Shown: positions 47,399 to 56,344 of the stretch, piece after piece | How the letters are laid out: every line of letters starts with the position of its first letter | How positions within the stretch are numbered: the first letter of the stretch is position 1 | From: Roseateles toxinivorans | GTDB taxonomy: Bacteria; Pseudomonadota; Gammaproteobacteria; Burkholderiales; Burkholderiaceae_C | Length of the DNA stretch: 64,000 nucleotides | NCBI RefSeq assembly: GCF_004362525.1 | Contig: NZ_SNXS01000011.1 | Span: forward strand, 1-64,000 | Reading direction: 5' to 3' | Made by a program: the position numbers and the translations under genes | Notes under the pieces: model-generated | Databases searched by the model: none | What the model saw: only the letters and a program-made list of their open reading frames with translations | Told to the model about the DNA's origin: nothing

Positions 47399-48010
47399 AT
47401 GAGACTTTGCTCGCTGAAATCCGCCGCCCTGCTGGGCTTGACGGGCCTGATGCTGACCGCCGCCGGCGCCGCCCAGGCCCAGGCCGGCGTGGCCAGCTGC
47501 GCCAAGGCCAAGCCGGGCAGCCTGGACGCCTGGCTGTGCAAGGACGAGTCGCTGATGGCGCTGGACAAGAAGATGGCGGAGACGCTGAGCGCCGCCGAGC
47601 CCATCGCCGCCAAGGAAAAGCCGCCGATGCTGAAGGCCGAACAGCGCGGCTGGGGCACCAAGTCGCGCGACGAATGCCTGAAGGCCGCTGATGCGGCGGC
47701 CTGCCTGAAGCTCAGCTACCAGCGCCGCATTGCCGAGCTGCTGGCCACCTATGCGCTGATGCCGCCGACCGCCAAGGCCAACTACCAGTGCGGCAGCAAG
47801 CCCGAGGATGTGGTCAAGACCGCGACCTTCGCCACCGACCCGCCAACGATGCTGGCCGAGTACGACGAGACCGCCTCGGTGCTCTATCTGAAGCCCGGTG
47901 CCGTGGGCACCAGCTATGCCGGCGATCAGGTCAGCTTCTTCGAGCTGGAGGGCCAGGCCAAGATCGTCTGGGGACCGGGCAGCCCGGAGTGGAAGTGCAG
48001 AAAAGAGTGA
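47399..48010 (+). CDS. LprI-like / MliC-like exported protein (lysozyme inhibitor fusion)
   Basis: A 203-residue periplasmic protein with a signal peptide ending AAGAAQAQA. The first part (residues 30-115) resembles an LprI N-terminal domain: CAKAKPGSLDAWLCKDESL, LDKKMAETL, and a CLKLSYQRRIAEL helix. The second part (120-203) is like MliC: YQCGS..., VLYLKPGAVGTSY and a terminal PEWKC with a paired Cys. Both families bind c-type lysozyme. It probably protects peptidoglycan, but this is not shown. REP-like repeats follow. Confidence 0.72.
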   Translation: MRLCSLKSAALLGLTGLMLTAAGAAQAQAGVASCAKAKPGSLDAWLCKDESLMALDKKMAETLSAAEPIAAKEKPPMLKAEQRGWGTKSRDECLKAADAAACLKLSYQRRIAELLATYALMPPTAKANYQCGSKPEDVVKTATFATDPPTMLAEYDETASVLYLKPGAVGTSYAGDQVSFFELEGQAKIVWGPGSPEWKCRKE

Positions 48011-48028
48011 CCGGCGGAAGCCCCCGCC

Positions 48029-48072
48029 GTAGCCCGGATGCAATCCGGGGCCCCGGATTCCATCCGGGCTAC
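48029..48072. repeat. REP-like inverted pair after the LprI/MliC gene
   Basis: GTAGCCCGGATGCAATCCGGGG is followed directly by CCCCGGATTCCATCCGGGCTAC, its reverse complement with one change. The ACAACTGACCCG next to it is also next to the copy at 35840. It would form a hairpin before the next gene. Confidence 0.85.
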
Positions 48073-48090
48073 AACTGACCCGCTGCGCGC

Positions 48091-49017
48091 ATGCCTCTGC
48101 ACATCCAGACACCCCTGCTTCTTTCCGCCTCGCTCTCCACGCCAGACCAACAAATCTGGCTCAAGCTCGAAGCGCTGCAGCCACCGGGCTCGTTCAAGCT
48201 GCGCGGCATGGGCCATGCGTGCCAGACCTACCAGCAACGCGGCGCGCGGCGCTTCGTTTCGTCATCGGGCGGCAATGCCGGCATTGCGGCGGCCTATTGC
48301 GGGCGCTTGCTGGCTGTGCCGGTGACCGTCGTTGTGCCCCAGACAACGACCGCCCGGGCCAAGGAATTGATCGCCCAGCAGGGCGCCGAGCTGATCGTCC
48401 ATGGCGCCTCCTGGCAGGAGGCGAATGCACTGGCCCAAAGCAGGGCGACCGGCGATGCCGCCCTGCTCCACCCCTTCGACGACCCGCTGCTGTGGCAGGG
48501 CCATGCCAGCATGATCGACGAGGTGGCGGCCAGCGGCGCGCCCAGGCCCGACGCGGTGCTGCTGTCGGTCGGCGGCGGCGGTCTGCTGAGCGGTGTGATC
48601 GAAGGCCTGCGTCGCAATGACTGGGCCGATGTACCGGTGCTGGCGGTCGAGACCGCGGGCGCCGATTCGCTGGCCCAGGCCATGGCGGCGGGCCGTCGCA
48701 TTGAGCTGCCGGCCATCACCAGCATCGCCACCTCGCTGGGGGCACGCCAGGTCTGCGAGCAGGCCTTTGCACTGACGCAGAGCCACGAAGTGCAAAGCGT
48801 CGTGGTGTCCGATTTCGAGGCCGTCAGCGCCTGCCTGCGCTTCATCGACGACCAGCGGCTGCTGGTCGAGCCGGCCTGTGGCGCGGCGCTGGCCGCGGTC
48901 TACGGCCGGCATGCGGCGCTGCGGCCCTACCGGAATGTGCTGGTGATCGTCTGCGGCGGCGTCACCGCCAGCCTGGCCCAGCTGCAGCAGTGGTTCAAGG
49001 CACTGGGCCCGCAGTGA
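48091..49017 (+). CDS. PLP-dependent serine/threonine dehydratase-like enzyme
   Basis: A 308-residue fold-type II PLP enzyme. The PLP lysine is in GSFKLRGMG (Lys36), the substrate loop SSGGNAGIAA follows, and the phosphate-binding Gly-rich loop SVGGGGLLSG is near residue 165, with VCGGVTAS at the end. It resembles L-serine/L-threonine dehydratases that form pyruvate or 2-oxobutyrate. No regulatory ACT domain is present. It ends within the 3' end of the GlxA regulator gene (23-base convergent overlap). Confidence 0.85.
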   Translation: MPLHIQTPLLLSASLSTPDQQIWLKLEALQPPGSFKLRGMGHACQTYQQRGARRFVSSSGGNAGIAAAYCGRLLAVPVTVVVPQTTTARAKELIAQQGAELIVHGASWQEANALAQSRATGDAALLHPFDDPLLWQGHASMIDEVAASGAPRPDAVLLSVGGGGLLSGVIEGLRRNDWADVPVLAVETAGADSLAQAMAAGRRIELPAITSIATSLGARQVCEQAFALTQSHEVQSVVVSDFEAVSACLRFIDDQRLLVEPACGAALAAVYGRHAALRPYRNVLVIVCGGVTASLAQLQQWFKALGPQ

Positions 49018-49969
49018 CGGCCCTGCCGAAGCGCCGGCGGTAGGCGCTGGGGCTGGTGCCAGCTTTGGCGCGGAAGTGGCGGCGCAGCGATTCCTCGGAG
49101 CCGAAGCCCGCCAGTTCGGCCAGGCGCGCCATCGGCAGGTCCTGCGCCTCCAGCATGTCCTTGGCCAGGGCCACGCGCTCGCGTATCAGCCAGTCGATCG
49201 GCGACAGGCCGGTGGCCTCGCTGAACTGGCGCTGCAGGCTGCGCGGGCTCATGGCCGCCTCGTCGGCCAGCGACTGCAGGCTGTGCGGCAGGCGCGGATT
49301 GGCACGCATCCAGTCCATCAGCCGGGCCAGCCGTCCGATCTCGTCGCTCGGCATCGGTCGCGGCACGAACTGCGCCTGGCCGCCATCGCGGTGCGGTGGC
49401 AGCACCAGGCGCTGGGCGACGCGGTTGGCTATTCTGCCGCCATGGTCGCGCCGCACCAGGTGCAGCAGCATGTCCAGCCCGGCGGCCGACCCGGCGGCGG
49501 TGATGACCTGGCCCTCATCGACATAGAGTTCGTCGGGCCGCACCTTGATGGACGGAAAGCGCTGGGCCAGCAGATCGGCATAGCGCCAATGCGTGGTCGC
49601 CGACTTGCCGTCCAGCACGCCGGCCGCGGCGAGCACGAACACGCCGGAGCAAATCGAAGTGAGCCGCGCGCCGCGCTCGTAGGCCTCGGCCAGCGCCTTG
49701 ACCAGGGCCGGCGGCGGCGCCTCGTGCACATCGCGCCAGCCGGGCATGACGATGGTGTCGGCCCGGGCAAGCAGGCGCAGCGTGTACGGTGCCTCGACGA
49801 TCAGGCCGCCGGCAGAGCGCAGCCGGCCCCGCTCGGGCGAACAGACGGCGTAGCGGTACCAGTCGACCTCCAGCTCGGGCCTGGGCAGGGCGAACAGCTC
49901 GGCCGTGCAGGCGAACTCGAAGGTGCACAGGCGGTCGTAGGCGACGGCGGCGACGAGATGGTCTTTCAT
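48995..49969 (-). CDS. GlxA-type AraC regulator with DJ-1/PfpI domain
   Basis: A 324-residue regulator. The N-terminal half is a DJ-1/PfpI-like domain (VAAVAYDRLCTFEFACTAEL; ICSGVFVLAAAGVLDG has the nucleophile elbow with Cys). The C-terminal half has two AraC HTH motifs (LPHSLQSLADEAAMSPRSL and PMARLAELAGFGSEESLRRHF). It resembles FtrA. It is divergent from the rhodanese gene, 102 bases away, which it may regulate. Confidence 0.92.
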   Translation of the reverse strand: MKDHLVAAVAYDRLCTFEFACTAELFALPRPELEVDWYRYAVCSPERGRLRSAGGLIVEAPYTLRLLARADTIVMPGWRDVHEAPPPALVKALAEAYERGARLTSICSGVFVLAAAGVLDGKSATTHWRYADLLAQRFPSIKVRPDELYVDEGQVITAAGSAAGLDMLLHLVRRDHGGRIANRVAQRLVLPPHRDGGQAQFVPRPMPSDEIGRLARLMDWMRANPRLPHSLQSLADEAAMSPRSLQRQFSEATGLSPIDWLIRERVALAKDMLEAQDLPMARLAELAGFGSEESLRRHFRAKAGTSPSAYRRRFGRAVTAGPVP

Positions 49970-50071
49970 GGCGCGATGTTACCGAATCATGGCAATCACG
50001 CCACTGTCTCGTAAGGCCGCCGCTGGGCACACTGGACGCCTGTTCTTCCACCGCCCCAGCAGGAGTTCTTG

Positions 50072-50473
50072 ATGTCCACACTTGTTACCGCCGTCGCCCC
50101 GGCCTCGTCCGCCGCCGCCCTGGCCCACTTTCAACATGGCCTGCAGTTCGAGACCGACTGCTGGGATGTGCATGACGCGCTGAGCAGCGGCCAACCCGAC
50201 TTCGTGCTGCTGGACGTGCGCAGTGCCGAGCACTACGCCGCCGGCCATGTGCCCGGCGCCACCCATCTGCTGCGCGGCAAGATGATCGAGTCCCGTCTTG
50301 CCGACTATCCACCAGACACCGTCTTCGTCACCTACTGCGCCGGCCCGCATTGCAACGGCGCCCAGCGTGCCGCCATCCGCCTGGCCCAGCTGGGGCGGCC
50401 GGTGAAGATCATGATAGGCGGCATCACCGGCTGGGTGGATGAGGGCTTTGCACTGACGCAGCAGAAGTCTTGA
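50072..50473 (+). CDS. rhodanese-like sulfurtransferase
   Basis: A 133-residue single-domain rhodanese. The domain has VLLDVRSAEHYAAGHVPGA and an active-site loop YCAGPHCNGA with Cys89 and a second Cys94; the final strand is IGGITGWVDEGF. It transfers sulfane sulfur to thiophilic acceptors. A DUF2892 gene follows 64 bases later, matching the two parts of YgaP. A GlxA-type regulator is divergent. ATG 50072 was chosen over the TTG at 50069. Confidence 0.88.
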   Translation: MSTLVTAVAPASSAAALAHFQHGLQFETDCWDVHDALSSGQPDFVLLDVRSAEHYAAGHVPGATHLLRGKMIESRLADYPPDTVFVTYCAGPHCNGAQRAAIRLAQLGRPVKIMIGGITGWVDEGFALTQQKS

Positions 50474-50537
50474 TGCACATCACATCGCAGCCCGCGGCGA
50501 GGCGCAGAATTCACTGACACACCATGAAAGGCTGATC

Positions 50538-50732
50538 ATGAAACCCAATGTAGGCACGATAGACCGGGTCCTGCGTATCGTCGGCGGTCTGGTCCTGATC
50601 GGCCTGGCGGCCAGCGGCACCGTGGGCGTCTGGGGCTATATCGGCGTGGTGCCTCTGCTCACCGGCATCTTCCGTTTCTGCCCCGCGTATCCCCTGCTAG
50701 GCATGAACACCTGCCCCATGAAAGACCGCTGA
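50538..50732 (+). CDS. DUF2892 small membrane protein
   Basis: A 64-residue inner-membrane protein with two hydrophobic segments (VLRIVGGLVLIGLAASGTV and GYIGVVPLLTGIFRF) followed by CPAYPLLGMNTCPMKDR, the Cys-containing tail typical of DUF2892. The same element makes the membrane part of the sulfurtransferase YgaP. It follows the rhodanese gene and is probably its membrane partner. GAAAGG precedes the ATG. Confidence 0.9.
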   Translation: MKPNVGTIDRVLRIVGGLVLIGLAASGTVGVWGYIGVVPLLTGIFRFCPAYPLLGMNTCPMKDR

Positions 50733-51821
50733 TCAGGCCCGCCTGAGGCCGGGCAAGGCCAGTCGCAGGCGGCCGGCAGGCGCCTCGATCCAGCGGTAGA
50801 ACAGCAGCGCCGCCATATTGCTGAGCAGCCAGGCGGTGCCCATCGCCAGCAGCCCGGTATAGGGACGCTCGGGTTCGCCGTGGTCGAACAAGGCATTGAC
50901 CAGCAGGCAGACGGGGAAGTGCACCAGGAACAGCGCGTAGGCATGGGTGCCGGCATGGGCCAGCACCGGTGTCAGCCAGCGCGCGGCGCGGCCCTCGGCC
51001 AGCAGGGGCCGACCCCGCACATGGCGCTGCTGCAGCCAGGCCAGCAACAGCGCCGTGGCCAGGGCCAGGGCGATGCGCTCGCGGAAGTCAAAGGCCAGCG
51101 CCGCCAGCACCAGCGCACCCACCAGCAGCAAGGCAGGGCGCCAGCGCGGGCTCAGGCCCTGCCAGTAGATCAGCGCACCGAGCCCGTAGCTGCCGAAGAA
51201 ATACGGCGCCCACATGTCCAGCTCCGGCATCAGGTTGAACACCCACAGCGAAGCCATCACCATCGCCAGCACCAGCAGAGGGCCGATGCGCCGCGCCGCC
51301 GCCGGGCCCAGCCGGCCTGCCAGCCACAGCAGGCCGAGCAGCAGCGCGAACAGCTGAAGGTCGATGGCCACGTACCAGGCACCCACGGTCAGCGACTCAT
51401 GACCGAGCACGCCGTGCAGCAGGAGCGCGTGCGCCAGCAATTGCCCGAGGCCGACAGACTCCGGCACCAGCTCCGGCAACCAGGGCGCCACCAGGGCCGA
51501 ACAGGCCAGCGTCAACAGCACCGCCGCCATGAAGGGCAGCGCCAGCCGCAGATGCCGCTGCCAGAGCAGGGTCAACGGACTCGCCGCCCGCAGCTGGCCC
51601 GCAGGCGCCAGGCCCCGCGCGCACAGAAAGCCACCGACGACCAGGAACACCTGCACCGCCATGCGGCCGTACTCGTACAGCCAGTCCATCAGCCCCGGCA
51701 GCAGCATCTGCACGGTATCGGCTATCGGCCCGTAGGCGGACAGATGGTGCAGCACGATGGCTTGCGCCGCCAGGGCCTTGAGCAGGTCGAGGTGCAGCCA
51801 ACGGGAGGACGAAGAACTCAT
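50733..51821 (-). CDS. acyltransferase 3 family membrane protein (OafA/YrhL-like)
   Basis: A 362-residue membrane enzyme with about ten hydrophobic helices. Family features: LHLDLLKALAAQAIVLHHLS near the start, where the His pair is catalytic in this family, and the VQVFLVVGGFLCARG element near residue 55-70. It transfers acyl groups to carbohydrates or lipids. The acceptor is unknown. It ends on the DUF2892 stop with the other strand. Confidence 0.88.
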   Translation of the reverse strand: MSSSSSRWLHLDLLKALAAQAIVLHHLSAYGPIADTVQMLLPGLMDWLYEYGRMAVQVFLVVGGFLCARGLAPAGQLRAASPLTLLWQRHLRLALPFMAAVLLTLACSALVAPWLPELVPESVGLGQLLAHALLLHGVLGHESLTVGAWYVAIDLQLFALLLGLLWLAGRLGPAAARRIGPLLVLAMVMASLWVFNLMPELDMWAPYFFGSYGLGALIYWQGLSPRWRPALLLVGALVLAALAFDFRERIALALATALLLAWLQQRHVRGRPLLAEGRAARWLTPVLAHAGTHAYALFLVHFPVCLLVNALFDHGEPERPYTGLLAMGTAWLLSNMAALLFYRWIEAPAGRLRLALPGLRRA

Positions 51822-51918
51822 GGACGGGGTGCCGCGCCAGGACGGGCCCGGCGGTAGCGCCGCAATGCTCAGCGGCGAAGGGGCGCAATTCTACGCGGCG
51901 CCTCGGCGGGCCCCCTGC

Positions 51919-53634
51919 TCACGGCGTTCCGCCGCCATCGAGCTGTTCACGCAGCTGGCGCTTGAGCACCTTACCCACCGGGTTGCGCGGCAGCGCGTCC
52001 AGCAGCAGCAGGCGCTCGGGCAGCTTGAACGCGGCCAGCTTCTTCTCGTCGCGCAGGAAGCTCACCAGCGCCTGCAGGTCCAGGGCCTGGCCCGGCAGCG
52101 GCACGACGCAGGCGCACAGCGTCTCGCCCAGCACCGCATCGGCAACACCGACCACCACCGCCTCGGCCACGCCGGGATGGCTGGCGATCAGCCCCTCCAC
52201 CTCCTCGGCCGAGATCTTCATGCCGCCGCGCACCACCAGGTCCTTCAGCCGGCCGACATAGCGCAGGTAGCGGCACTCGGCGTCGGCAATCTCGAACAAG
52301 TCGCCGGTTCTGAAATAGCCCTGAGCGTCGAATGAACGGTCGCTGAGCGCAGGTTCGCCGAAGTACCCGCTGAACACCGTCGGCCCGGCAATGCGCAATT
52401 CGCCGGGCTCGCCAGGTTTGACGATCTCATGCCCCCCGTCCACGGAGACCAGCCGCGTCTGCACGATGTTGTTGATGGCCTCGGCCCAGGGCGGCCGACC
52501 GGGCACACCGGGCCGCGGGAAGAGCGTGGCGCGCTCGCCGGTGTCCGGGATGTCGGCGGCGCTGCCGCACATCGCCGCGCCCTCGTTGGAGCCGAAGTAA
52601 TTCAGCACCTCGACGCCGTAGCGCTGGGCAAAGGTTTCAATCATCCACGGCGACAGTGGCGCGGAGCCCGAGCCGATGCGCCGCAACCGCTTGAAGTCTA
52701 TGCCCTCCAGCAGCGCCTCGTGCTGCAGCAGTCGGTTCAAAATGGCCGGCGGGGCGACCGTGTATTCGATGCGCTCGTCGCGGATCTGCTGCAGGAACAC
52801 CGCCAGGTCGAACGGATGGTGCTGCACCAGGGTCGCGCCCTTGAGTAGCCAGCCGACGAAGCCCGAACTCATGCCGCCCATATTGACCAGCGGGAAGGGG
52901 TTCAGGATGCGCATGCCCACGCCCATGCCGACCGAGTCGACCGTGCCCTTGGACTGCCAGTACCACTCATTGCTGCTGCGCGGCACGCCCTTGGGGTTGG
53001 CCTCGGTGCCCGAGGTCCAGCAGATCGAGACCACGTCGTCGGCGCTCAGGCCTATCGAGGCCGCATAGACGCGCATCGCGGCGATCGGCAGCTCGCCGAG
53101 CATTGCCCGGTCCGCCGCCACCGCGCCGGCCGGCACCTCGTCGCCGAACACGATCAGCGTGCGCACGCTGGCATGCCGGCCACGCAGCGCCTCCATCATC
53201 GCGCCATGGGCCTGCTTGCCGATGCGCGCGCCGGTGATCAGCGCCTTGGCGCCGGTGCTGCGCAGCGCATGTTCGATCTCGAACTCGCGATAGACGGCCG
53301 GCAGCGGCGAGAACACGATGCCCAGCCGATGGCAGGCCAGATACAGCGCCACCTGGGTGGCCGAGTTGGCCAGCTGCACGATCACGATGTCGTCGCGACG
53401 CAGGCCCTCAGCATAGAGCAGCGCGGCCAGCCGCTCGACCTCGGCGTGCAGCGCGGACCAGCTCAGCCGGCGCGGCGCGGCATCGGTCAGCGCGGCCATG
53501 TTCGGTGGGTCCACCACCGCCTCCTGCTCGGGCCCGCGCTCGACGTTGACCAGGAACATGTCCCACAGCGTGCGGGTGCTCCACAGGCCCGCACCCACCA
53601 TCTGCGCAATGCGCTGCGGCTCGCAAAGAATCAT
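51919..53634 (-). CDS. acyl-CoA synthetase (AMP-forming)
   Basis: A 571-residue ANL-family ligase. The P-loop is ICWTSGTEANPKGVPRS, with the core YFGSNEGAAMC and later DLFEIADAECRYLRYVGRLKD and the A10 element NPVGKVLKRQLRE. It activates a carboxylic acid as its CoA thioester, using ATP. It is the last gene of the long catabolic set. The start overlaps the thiolase stop by four bases (ATGA). The substrate is probably an aromatic or branched acid made by the upstream oxygenase and dehydrogenase. Confidence 0.9.
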   Translation of the reverse strand: MILCEPQRIAQMVGAGLWSTRTLWDMFLVNVERGPEQEAVVDPPNMAALTDAAPRRLSWSALHAEVERLAALLYAEGLRRDDIVIVQLANSATQVALYLACHRLGIVFSPLPAVYREFEIEHALRSTGAKALITGARIGKQAHGAMMEALRGRHASVRTLIVFGDEVPAGAVAADRAMLGELPIAAMRVYAASIGLSADDVVSICWTSGTEANPKGVPRSSNEWYWQSKGTVDSVGMGVGMRILNPFPLVNMGGMSSGFVGWLLKGATLVQHHPFDLAVFLQQIRDERIEYTVAPPAILNRLLQHEALLEGIDFKRLRRIGSGSAPLSPWMIETFAQRYGVEVLNYFGSNEGAAMCGSAADIPDTGERATLFPRPGVPGRPPWAEAINNIVQTRLVSVDGGHEIVKPGEPGELRIAGPTVFSGYFGEPALSDRSFDAQGYFRTGDLFEIADAECRYLRYVGRLKDLVVRGGMKISAEEVEGLIASHPGVAEAVVVGVADAVLGETLCACVVPLPGQALDLQALVSFLRDEKKLAAFKLPERLLLLDALPRNPVGKVLKRQLREQLDGGGTP

Positions 53635-54866
53635 CGCTGCCCCTCGACCACAAAGCTGACCACGGTGGCGCAGGAGCCACCGATATTCAACGTCTGCACG
53701 CGCCGCGCGCCCTCGATCTGGCAGGCATCGGCCGTGTCGGTGACCTGCCGCGCCGCGTCCCACACCATGCGGGCGCCGGTGGCACCGACCGGGTGGCCGC
53801 AGCCGATCAGGCCGCCGCTGAGGTTGATCGGCAGCGAGCCGCCACGCTCGATGCGGCCGTCCTCCACCGCCTGCCAGCTCTGGCCCGGCGGCGTGAGGCC
53901 GAAATGGTCGATCGCCATGTACTCGGTCATGCTGAAGCAGTCGTGCGTCTCGATGCCGTCGATGGCGTCCAGCCCGCTCACGCCGGCGCGTTGCCAGGCA
54001 TGCGCTATCGCCTCGCGCACATGGGGAAACACCAGGGCCTCGCCCTGGCTGCGCGCGAGCTTGGTCCTAAGCCGCAGGCCGGCATTGCGGTGGCCCCAGC
54101 CGCTGATGCGCGCCAGCCGCTCCAGCGGCAGGCCCAGCCTTCGGGCGTGGGCCGCGGCGAAGGCGGGCGAGGCCAGCACCAGGCTGCAGGCGCCGTCGGT
54201 GATCTGGCCGCAGTCCTGCCGGCGCGTGCCGGGCTCGATCAGCGGATTGGCCTCGTCGTCGTCGCTGAAGCTGCGTTCATTGAACTGCCAGTGGCGGGTC
54301 TGCGCCAGCGGATTGAGCCGGGCGTGAGCGTAGTTGAGCTCCGCAATGCGGTTCAGGTGGCGGCGGTCCAGGCCGTAGCGCTGCTCATACTCGGCCGCCA
54401 GCACGCCGAAGGCGGCCGGCCACATGAAGCGGCAATCGATATCCTCATGGCCCTGCCAGGCGGCCGAGTTCTGATGCTGCGCGGCCACATCACCGGGCAG
54501 GTTCTTGAACTCCTCGGCGCCGACCACCAGCACGCAGTCGTAGCGCCCGGCCTCGATCTCGGCCATCGCGGCCAGCACCGCCAGCGAGGCCGAGGCGCAG
54601 GCGCCCTCGTGGCGCATGGCAGGCACGCCCCACAGCTCGGGCAGCACCTGGGCCACCATGGCGCCCAGATGGGCCTGGCCCCGGGTCAGCTCGCCGAAGG
54701 CATTGCCGACATGGATGCTGGCCACCTGCGCCGGCTCGATCCGCGCACTGGCCAGCGCACCCTGCACGCTCTCGCGCATCATGTCGGAGATGTCCTGACC
54801 CTGGCGCGACCAGGCCCTGGCGAAGTCGCTCTGATGGCCGCCGAGGATATAGGTCGGCAGGCTCAC
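53631..54866 (-). CDS. SCP-x/lipid-transfer type thiolase
   Basis: A 411-residue thiolase-family protein. The nucleophile is Cys90 in HEGACASASLAV; the GCGHPVGATGARM motif supplies the catalytic His. The C-terminal GGSCATVVSFV holds the second Cys. The GHPVGATG form is that of SCP-x-type thiolases acting on branched or steroid side-chain 3-ketoacyl-CoAs. GTG 54866 overlaps the carotenoid-oxygenase stop by four bases (GTGA). The open frame runs upstream to 55022 without thiolase sequence. Confidence 0.86.
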   Translation of the reverse strand: MSLPTYILGGHQSDFARAWSRQGQDISDMMRESVQGALASARIEPAQVASIHVGNAFGELTRGQAHLGAMVAQVLPELWGVPAMRHEGACASASLAVLAAMAEIEAGRYDCVLVVGAEEFKNLPGDVAAQHQNSAAWQGHEDIDCRFMWPAAFGVLAAEYEQRYGLDRRHLNRIAELNYAHARLNPLAQTRHWQFNERSFSDDDEANPLIEPGTRRQDCGQITDGACSLVLASPAFAAAHARRLGLPLERLARISGWGHRNAGLRLRTKLARSQGEALVFPHVREAIAHAWQRAGVSGLDAIDGIETHDCFSMTEYMAIDHFGLTPPGQSWQAVEDGRIERGGSLPINLSGGLIGCGHPVGATGARMVWDAARQVTDTADACQIEGARRVQTLNIGGSCATVVSFVVEGQR

Positions 54867-56344
54867 CGTGCACCCCAGCCGGCGATGCGCGAGGCGGCGA
54901 TCCAGCAGCCATGGAAGCCGGTCGGGATATGGCGCGGCAGCGCCACCTGGGCGACCGGCCCGCGGGACAGGTCTCGCGCGTCGAAGATGTCCAGCGTCTG
55001 CTGCCGGGTTGCGGCATTCCACTGGAAGGCGATCACATAGCCATGGTCCTCGGACTGCGGCTCGTCGGCCGCCGCGAACCAGGGCTCCGAATACCAGCTG
55101 TGCTCGCGGTCATCCGACCAGGCGGACAGCATCTCGCCGCTGTCGAGGTCGTACTTGCGTATGCCCGGCCACTGCAGCACCACATCCTCGCGCTGGTCGC
55201 ACAGATAGCCGAAGCGCGTGCGCCGGCCGGCCAGCGCGGCGTTGAAGGTCGGGAACTCGACATTGCGCTCGGCATCCAGTGGCTGCTCCTGCGTCTGGCC
55301 GGTCTTCAGGTTCATCGCCCAGCGCCACAGCCGCGCATGCTGCACCAGCTCGGCCACGTCGCGCGCGGTACGCGGGGCGTCCACCGTGCCGTCGGCCTGG
55401 CGTGCCGGCATGTAGCGGCAGCCCACCATGACGATCCAGTCGCCCCCTTCCCTACTTTCTTCCCAGGCGTTGACGACGTGATAGAGAAAGCAGGGGCTGA
55501 AGTCGAACCAGCGGATCGAGTCGCCGGCGCCATGGCGCGCGATCACGCCCAGCCGCGTGCTCATCTCCGGGTGGAACTCGATCTTGTGCCGGCCCAGCTT
55601 CAGCGCCTCGTGGTTGTGGAACAGCGGCAGGTCGTGCAGGATCGAGTAATGCTCGGTGATCGCCATGTCATGCGGCAGCCGTGGGCCGGGCAGGGCTATC
55701 GGCACATGGTGGGCCAGGCTGCCATCGGCGGCGAGCACGCCGTAACTCATATAGGGCGCCTCCAGGCCGTAGTCGAAGAACATCAGCTCGCCGGTGATCT
55801 CGTCCACCTTGGCATGGGCCGAGATCGCACCGCCGGTCTGGGTGATGGCCGCCGACTTGCCCAGCGTCTCGAGCGTGATCGGATCGAACTCCCAGGCCTC
55901 GCCCGACATGTACCAGAGCGCCAGCGCCTTGCCGGCGTGGCCCACCAGGTCGGTGTTGCCGCTGTCCTTCAGGCGCTTGTCGTCGCGGCCCTTCAGGGTC
56001 TCGCGGATGCCGTGAAAGCGCGCCTCGCCGGCCCCCTCCTCCTCGACAAAGCCCTCGGTGCGCACCCAGCGGTTGCGGTAGGTCAGCCGGCCGCGCTCGA
56101 ACTGCGCGGCGTGGATCATGCCGTCACCGTCGAAGGGGTGGTAGCGGCCCTGCGGCGCAAAGCGGGGGTTAGGCCCGGTGCGCATATAAACGCCATTCAG
56201 ATCGCTCGGAATGCGTCCCTTGACCAGCGGCAGATCGCTCAACTCCAGTTCGTCGAAGACCGGAGCAAAGGCACCGGTGAGGTGGGGGCCGTGGTCCTCG
56301 CCAAAGGGCTGGAAGGCCTCAAGCGGCTCGACGCGTGCGTTCAT
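54863..56344 (-). CDS. carotenoid oxygenase family dioxygenase
   Basis: A non-heme iron dioxygenase of 493 residues that cleaves a carbon-carbon double bond with oxygen (carotenoids, apocarotenoids, lignostilbenes or isoeugenol in characterised members). The four Fe ligands are visible: His177 (SAHAKVD), His225 (LPHDMAIT), His289 (LYHVVNAWEE) and His478 (GFHGCWI). The usual NGVYMRTGPNPRF and HPFDGDGMIH are near 50-78. It lies between an aldehyde dehydrogenase and a thiolase gene, coupled by 4-base overlaps to both. Confidence 0.94.
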   Translation of the reverse strand: MNARVEPLEAFQPFGEDHGPHLTGAFAPVFDELELSDLPLVKGRIPSDLNGVYMRTGPNPRFAPQGRYHPFDGDGMIHAAQFERGRLTYRNRWVRTEGFVEEEGAGEARFHGIRETLKGRDDKRLKDSGNTDLVGHAGKALALWYMSGEAWEFDPITLETLGKSAAITQTGGAISAHAKVDEITGELMFFDYGLEAPYMSYGVLAADGSLAHHVPIALPGPRLPHDMAITEHYSILHDLPLFHNHEALKLGRHKIEFHPEMSTRLGVIARHGAGDSIRWFDFSPCFLYHVVNAWEESREGGDWIVMVGCRYMPARQADGTVDAPRTARDVAELVQHARLWRWAMNLKTGQTQEQPLDAERNVEFPTFNAALAGRRTRFGYLCDQREDVVLQWPGIRKYDLDSGEMLSAWSDDREHSWYSEPWFAAADEPQSEDHGYVIAFQWNAATRQQTLDIFDARDLSRGPVAQVALPRHIPTGFHGCWIAASRIAGWGAR

